This document shows, one piece after another, positions 6,529 through 8,517 of a stretch of DNA of 8,517 bases. Each line of letters opens with the position of its first letter. The stretch's first letter is position 1. The DNA is from Ferrovaceae bacterium (GTDB lineage Bacteria; Pseudomonadota; Gammaproteobacteria; Burkholderiales; Ferrovaceae). The translations under genes and the position numbers were made by a program. Below the pieces are notes generated by a model that searched no databases, had not been told where the DNA came from, and saw nothing but the letters and a program-made list of their open reading frames with translations. The stretch spans positions 1 to 8,517 of the forward strand of contig DAIDTL010000040.1 in the NCBI GenBank assembly GCA_027457225.1, read 5' to 3'.

Positions 6529-7539
6529 ATGAACGGAACCTATCTTGGGCGCTTACCAGAACACGATCCCCTGCATGGTTATCTCCAGCATGACATACAG
6601 CCTCAAGTGAGTGGTATCTCGCCTGGCTCGCAGTACCGTGTATTCAAGCTAAACGGTTCAAACGACGTGTATCTGTATGAAGACCGCAATACCGGCACAA
6701 AGGTCATAGGCAAGTTTTTTCTTTCATCACGACAGAAAGATGCAGGGAAGGCTTGCTCGCGCCTGACGCGCGAATTCGACAATCTCTGCATGATGCGCGA
6801 GTACGGGATGAAAGGCTATCATCACCACGTAGTCAGGCCGCTTGGCCGCAACTATTCCATGAACGCACTTCTGGTTACAGAATGTTGCGAGGGACAACTG
6901 CTCAGTGAAGTGATCCTGGAGGTGATTCGGAGCGGTGACCATGGAAAACTCTACTACAAGCTCACCGCACTCGCCTACTTCATGGCGACTTTTCACAATC
7001 GGACCGCCATGGGTGTCGGGGTTGAGTTCCATCAAGACTGTGACTACATGGATCGTCTGGTCGAAAAGCTGCTTAAAATCAGGGCAATCGGAGGAGACGA
7101 ATCGCGCGAGTTATACTGGCTGCGCGACCAGTGGCGCAATCAACCAAGGATGTGGGAAGACCAGAAAGTGCTTGTCCATGGGGATGCGACACCTGAGAAC
7201 TTCATGTTCGGAAACGGATTGGAAGTCGTTACGTTTGATCTGGAGAGAACCAAGCACGCCGATCGCGTTTTTGACACTGGACGTATCGCCGGAGAATTAA
7301 AGCATTTTTTCATGCGCGCAACTGGCAACAAATACGCCGCCGATCCTTACATTGGCCACTTCCTGTGGGAATATGCCTGCCACTTTCCAAACCGCGATAG
7401 CGCTTTTCAGTCGATCACCGGTCGAACGCCTTTCTACATGGGAATTACATTGCTGCGCATTGCGAGGAACGACTGTGTCGGACCAGAATACCGCTATCGC
7501 CTGATCTCTGAGGCGAAAGAATGCCTGAGGAGGTTTTAA
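6529..7539 (+). CDS. Kinase-fold phosphotransferase (APH/choline kinase-like), substrate unknown
   Basis: The 336-residue protein has the layout of the aminoglycoside phosphotransferase/choline kinase superfamily, soluble enzymes that transfer the ATP gamma-phosphate to a small molecule. The N-lobe shows alternating strands (YRVFKLNGSNDVYLYED, 36-52) and a probable ATP-binding lysine at K62 in KVIGKFF. The catalytic loop VLVHGDATPENFMFG spans 214-228 (H217, D219, N224: the HGDxxxxN motif). VVTFDLERT at 233-241 supplies the Mg2+-binding Asp (D237), and RVFDTGRIAGELKHF at 246-260 is the helix that usually follows. The start is the first ATG after an in-frame TAA (6520-6522); its ribosome site is weak. 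The stop overlaps the start of the next gene by one base. Resistance to an aminoglycoside is not implied: the family is broad and the substrate pocket is not diagnostic. No membrane segment or signal peptide is seen. Confidence 0.8.
   Translation: MNGTYLGRLPEHDPLHGYLQHDIQPQVSGISPGSQYRVFKLNGSNDVYLYEDRNTGTKVIGKFFLSSRQKDAGKACSRLTREFDNLCMMREYGMKGYHHHVVRPLGRNYSMNALLVTECCEGQLLSEVILEVIRSGDHGKLYYKLTALAYFMATFHNRTAMGVGVEFHQDCDYMDRLVEKLLKIRAIGGDESRELYWLRDQWRNQPRMWEDQKVLVHGDATPENFMFGNGLEVVTFDLERTKHADRVFDTGRIAGELKHFFMRATGNKYAADPYIGHFLWEYACHFPNRDSAFQSITGRTPFYMGITLLRIARNDCVGPEYRYRLISEAKECLRRF
7528..7533 (+). promoter_or_regulatory. Strong ribosome binding site setting the HAD gene start
   Basis: A perfect AGGAGG within the last codons of the kinase gene lies 5 nt before the ATG at 7539. 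This decides between that ATG and the in-frame ATG at 7521, which would add six residues and lacks a comparable site. The kinase TAA and HAD ATG share one base (TAATG), the usual layout for translational coupling. Confidence 0.85.
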
Positions 7540-8282
7540 TGACGATCAAAGGCATTATTTTCGATATCAATGGAACGCTTACGGATATCCATACGAACGA
7601 ATGGCATGACGATGTGTATCGCGTCATCAGCAATCTTCTTTCGTATCAAGGCATATCACTCGAACCCAATGTAGTGAAGTATTTCTATTTTCAGATCATG
7701 AAGGAACAGCGTGCAGCGAATATAGACCGTTATCCGGAAGTTGATATCATAGGGATATTTCGTGAAATTATTGCCCAGCACTCGACGGACTTCACGCGTG
7801 CTTTGCCGATAGAGAAACTCGAACAGCTCCCGAGATTCCTGGCCGAAGCGCATCGTGCCGGATCGCGCTTCCGGTTGCAGCTCTATCCTGGGGTAGAGGA
7901 CACAATCCGGCAACTGCACCACAAATTCCGTCTTGCGATCATTTCAGATGGCCAAGCAGCCTACGCAGTGCCAGAGCTCCACGCCGTCGGGCTGTCTGAA
8001 TATTTTGACCCAATCATAATTTCCGGAAACCTGGGATACCGCAAGCCCGATGAGCGCCTGTTTGCAGCGGCATTGGCAGCCATGAAAATGGAACCGTCAG
8101 AGGTTCTGTTTGTGGGAAACGACATGTACCGCGATGTGTATGGGGCGCAGAAACTCAAGATGAAAACAGTTTTTTTTAAGTCAAATCAGGGAGTTCAGGA
8201 AAAGGGAGGCGTAAGACCTGATTACATTATTTACAATTTTCATGAGTTGCTGAACGCCATCAGGTTCTTTGACAGCCGATAA
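7539..8282 (+). CDS. HAD-superfamily hydrolase (subfamily I cap), substrate unknown
   Basis: From ATG 7539 the protein has 247 residues, typical for small-molecule phosphatases or dehalogenases of the HAD superfamily. Motif I is IIFDINGTLTD at 6-16, with the nucleophile at D9. A helical cap fills about 17-115. Motif II is LAIISDGQ at 132-139 (S136). Motif III lysine is K169 in GYRKPDERLF. Motif IV is VLFVGNDMYRDV at 189-200 (D195, D199). The second Asp of motif I, which acts as general acid/base in HAD phosphatases, is Asn here (N11). From memory, DxN versions occur in some proteins annotated as type II haloacid dehalogenases, so the change need not mean loss of activity but makes ordinary phosphatase chemistry uncertain. 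Coupling to the upstream kinase suggests a shared pathway, perhaps with opposing or successive reactions; that is inference. Confidence 0.85.
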   Translation: MTIKGIIFDINGTLTDIHTNEWHDDVYRVISNLLSYQGISLEPNVVKYFYFQIMKEQRAANIDRYPEVDIIGIFREIIAQHSTDFTRALPIEKLEQLPRFLAEAHRAGSRFRLQLYPGVEDTIRQLHHKFRLAIISDGQAAYAVPELHAVGLSEYFDPIIISGNLGYRKPDERLFAAALAAMKMEPSEVLFVGNDMYRDVYGAQKLKMKTVFFKSNQGVQEKGGVRPDYIIYNFHELLNAIRFFDSR

Positions 8283-8285
8283 GGA

Positions 8286-8317
8286 AGTAAGCTTTGAACT
8301 CGTAGTTGCGACTTACT
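8286..8317. repeat. Imperfect inverted repeat between HAD and slipin genes
   Basis: AGTAAG (8286-8291) and CTTACT (8312-8317) are perfect inverted arms; inside them AACT (8297-8300) and AGTT (8304-8307) can also pair across a 3-nt loop. An internal loop of unpaired bases separates the two stems. There is no following T-run, so it is not a standard terminator. It occupies most of the spacer before the slipin ribosome site and might influence mRNA structure, but it may be fortuitous. Confidence 0.2.
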
Positions 8318-8337
8318 CTATACAAGGGGTAATGAAA

Positions 8338-8517
8338 ATGAATCCAATCACATCATTCATGGTCTTGGTCCTTATCCTCGCGGGAATCGCTGTTGGCCGA
8401 TGGGAAAATCCCTATCTTGCGTTGCCATTCTTTGGAGCAGCGGCCATCATTGCGCTTTCGCTGAAAATGGCCAACGCCTGGCAGAAGTTTGTCATCCTGA
8501 GGATGGGTAAACTGCAA
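8338..8517 (+). CDS. Slipin / SPFH (band 7) family membrane protein (partial, N-terminus only)
   Basis: The frame runs off the right edge after 60 residues. It begins with a hydrophobic segment (MVLVLILAGIAVG), a short polar turn with WENPY, and a second hydrophobic stretch (LALPFFGAAAIIALSL), then AWQKFVILRMGKLQ. This last segment is the start of the SPFH domain, where slipins and stomatins typically read 'V.. WER.VVLRLGK..G..GPG'. Slipins are membrane scaffolds, often encoded beside an NfeD-type protein and linked to membrane stress; no partner gene is visible here. Two ATGs are possible, 8332 and 8338, both in frame. The AAGGGG ribosome site (8324-8329) is only 2 nt from the first but 8 nt from the second, so 8338 is preferred. 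The gene lies about 55 bp after the HAD gene on the same strand and could be co-transcribed with it. Confidence 0.75.
   Translation, partial: MNPITSFMVLVLILAGIAVGRWENPYLALPFFGAAAIIALSLKMANAWQKFVILRMGKLQ

Noticed and set aside
7521..7538. Earlier ATG for the HAD gene at 7521
   Set aside because: The six extra residues encode the ribosome-site region itself; the ATG at 7539 has AGGAGG at ideal spacing and starts right before motif I.
6529..7539. Aminoglycoside resistance gene
   Set aside because: Only the general kinase-fold motifs are present; nothing identifies an antibiotic substrate, and the coupling to a HAD gene argues for metabolism.

Overview
The window is a gene-dense bacterial segment in two divergent blocks separated by about 210 bp. 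Moderate GC, clear Shine-Dalgarno sites and the protein types suggest a proteobacterium, perhaps a beta- or gammaproteobacterium. That placement is an inference; no rRNA or other marker confirms it. I see no tRNA, rRNA, CRISPR array, insertion sequence or transposase.

Left block (minus strand, read from 6315 down to 1): a P-type H+-ATPase (3964-6315); after 141 bp, a class I fructose-bisphosphate aldolase (2797-3822); glucose-6-phosphate dehydrogenase (zwf, 1387-2793); transaldolase (306-1385); and, after 93 bp, the start of a small exported protein that runs off the left edge. Aldolase, zwf and transaldolase are separated by only 3 and 1 nt, so they almost certainly form one operon. Together they cover the oxidative entry to the pentose phosphate pathway, the sugar-phosphate exchange step and the triose/hexose bisphosphate step. 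The proton pump upstream may be co-transcribed with them.

Divergent spacer (6316-6528): it holds the ATPase ribosome binding site, a weak candidate promoter, an inverted repeat, and a 38-codon reading frame on the plus strand. That frame resembles the first beta-alpha-beta unit of a universal stress protein and may be a remnant of one.

Right block (plus strand): a kinase-fold phosphotransferase of the APH/choline-kinase type (6529-7539); a HAD-superfamily hydrolase (7539-8282) whose start codon overlaps the kinase stop codon; and, after about 50 bp, the N-terminus of a slipin/SPFH membrane protein cut by the right edge. The kinase and HAD protein are translationally coupled and probably act on related substrates, which I cannot name.

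The most interesting points are the uncharacterised kinase-HAD pair, with an Asp-to-Asn change in the HAD catalytic motif, the possible universal-stress-protein remnant, and the linkage of a proton pump to central sugar metabolism. Nothing here is clearly a new defence or mobile system.
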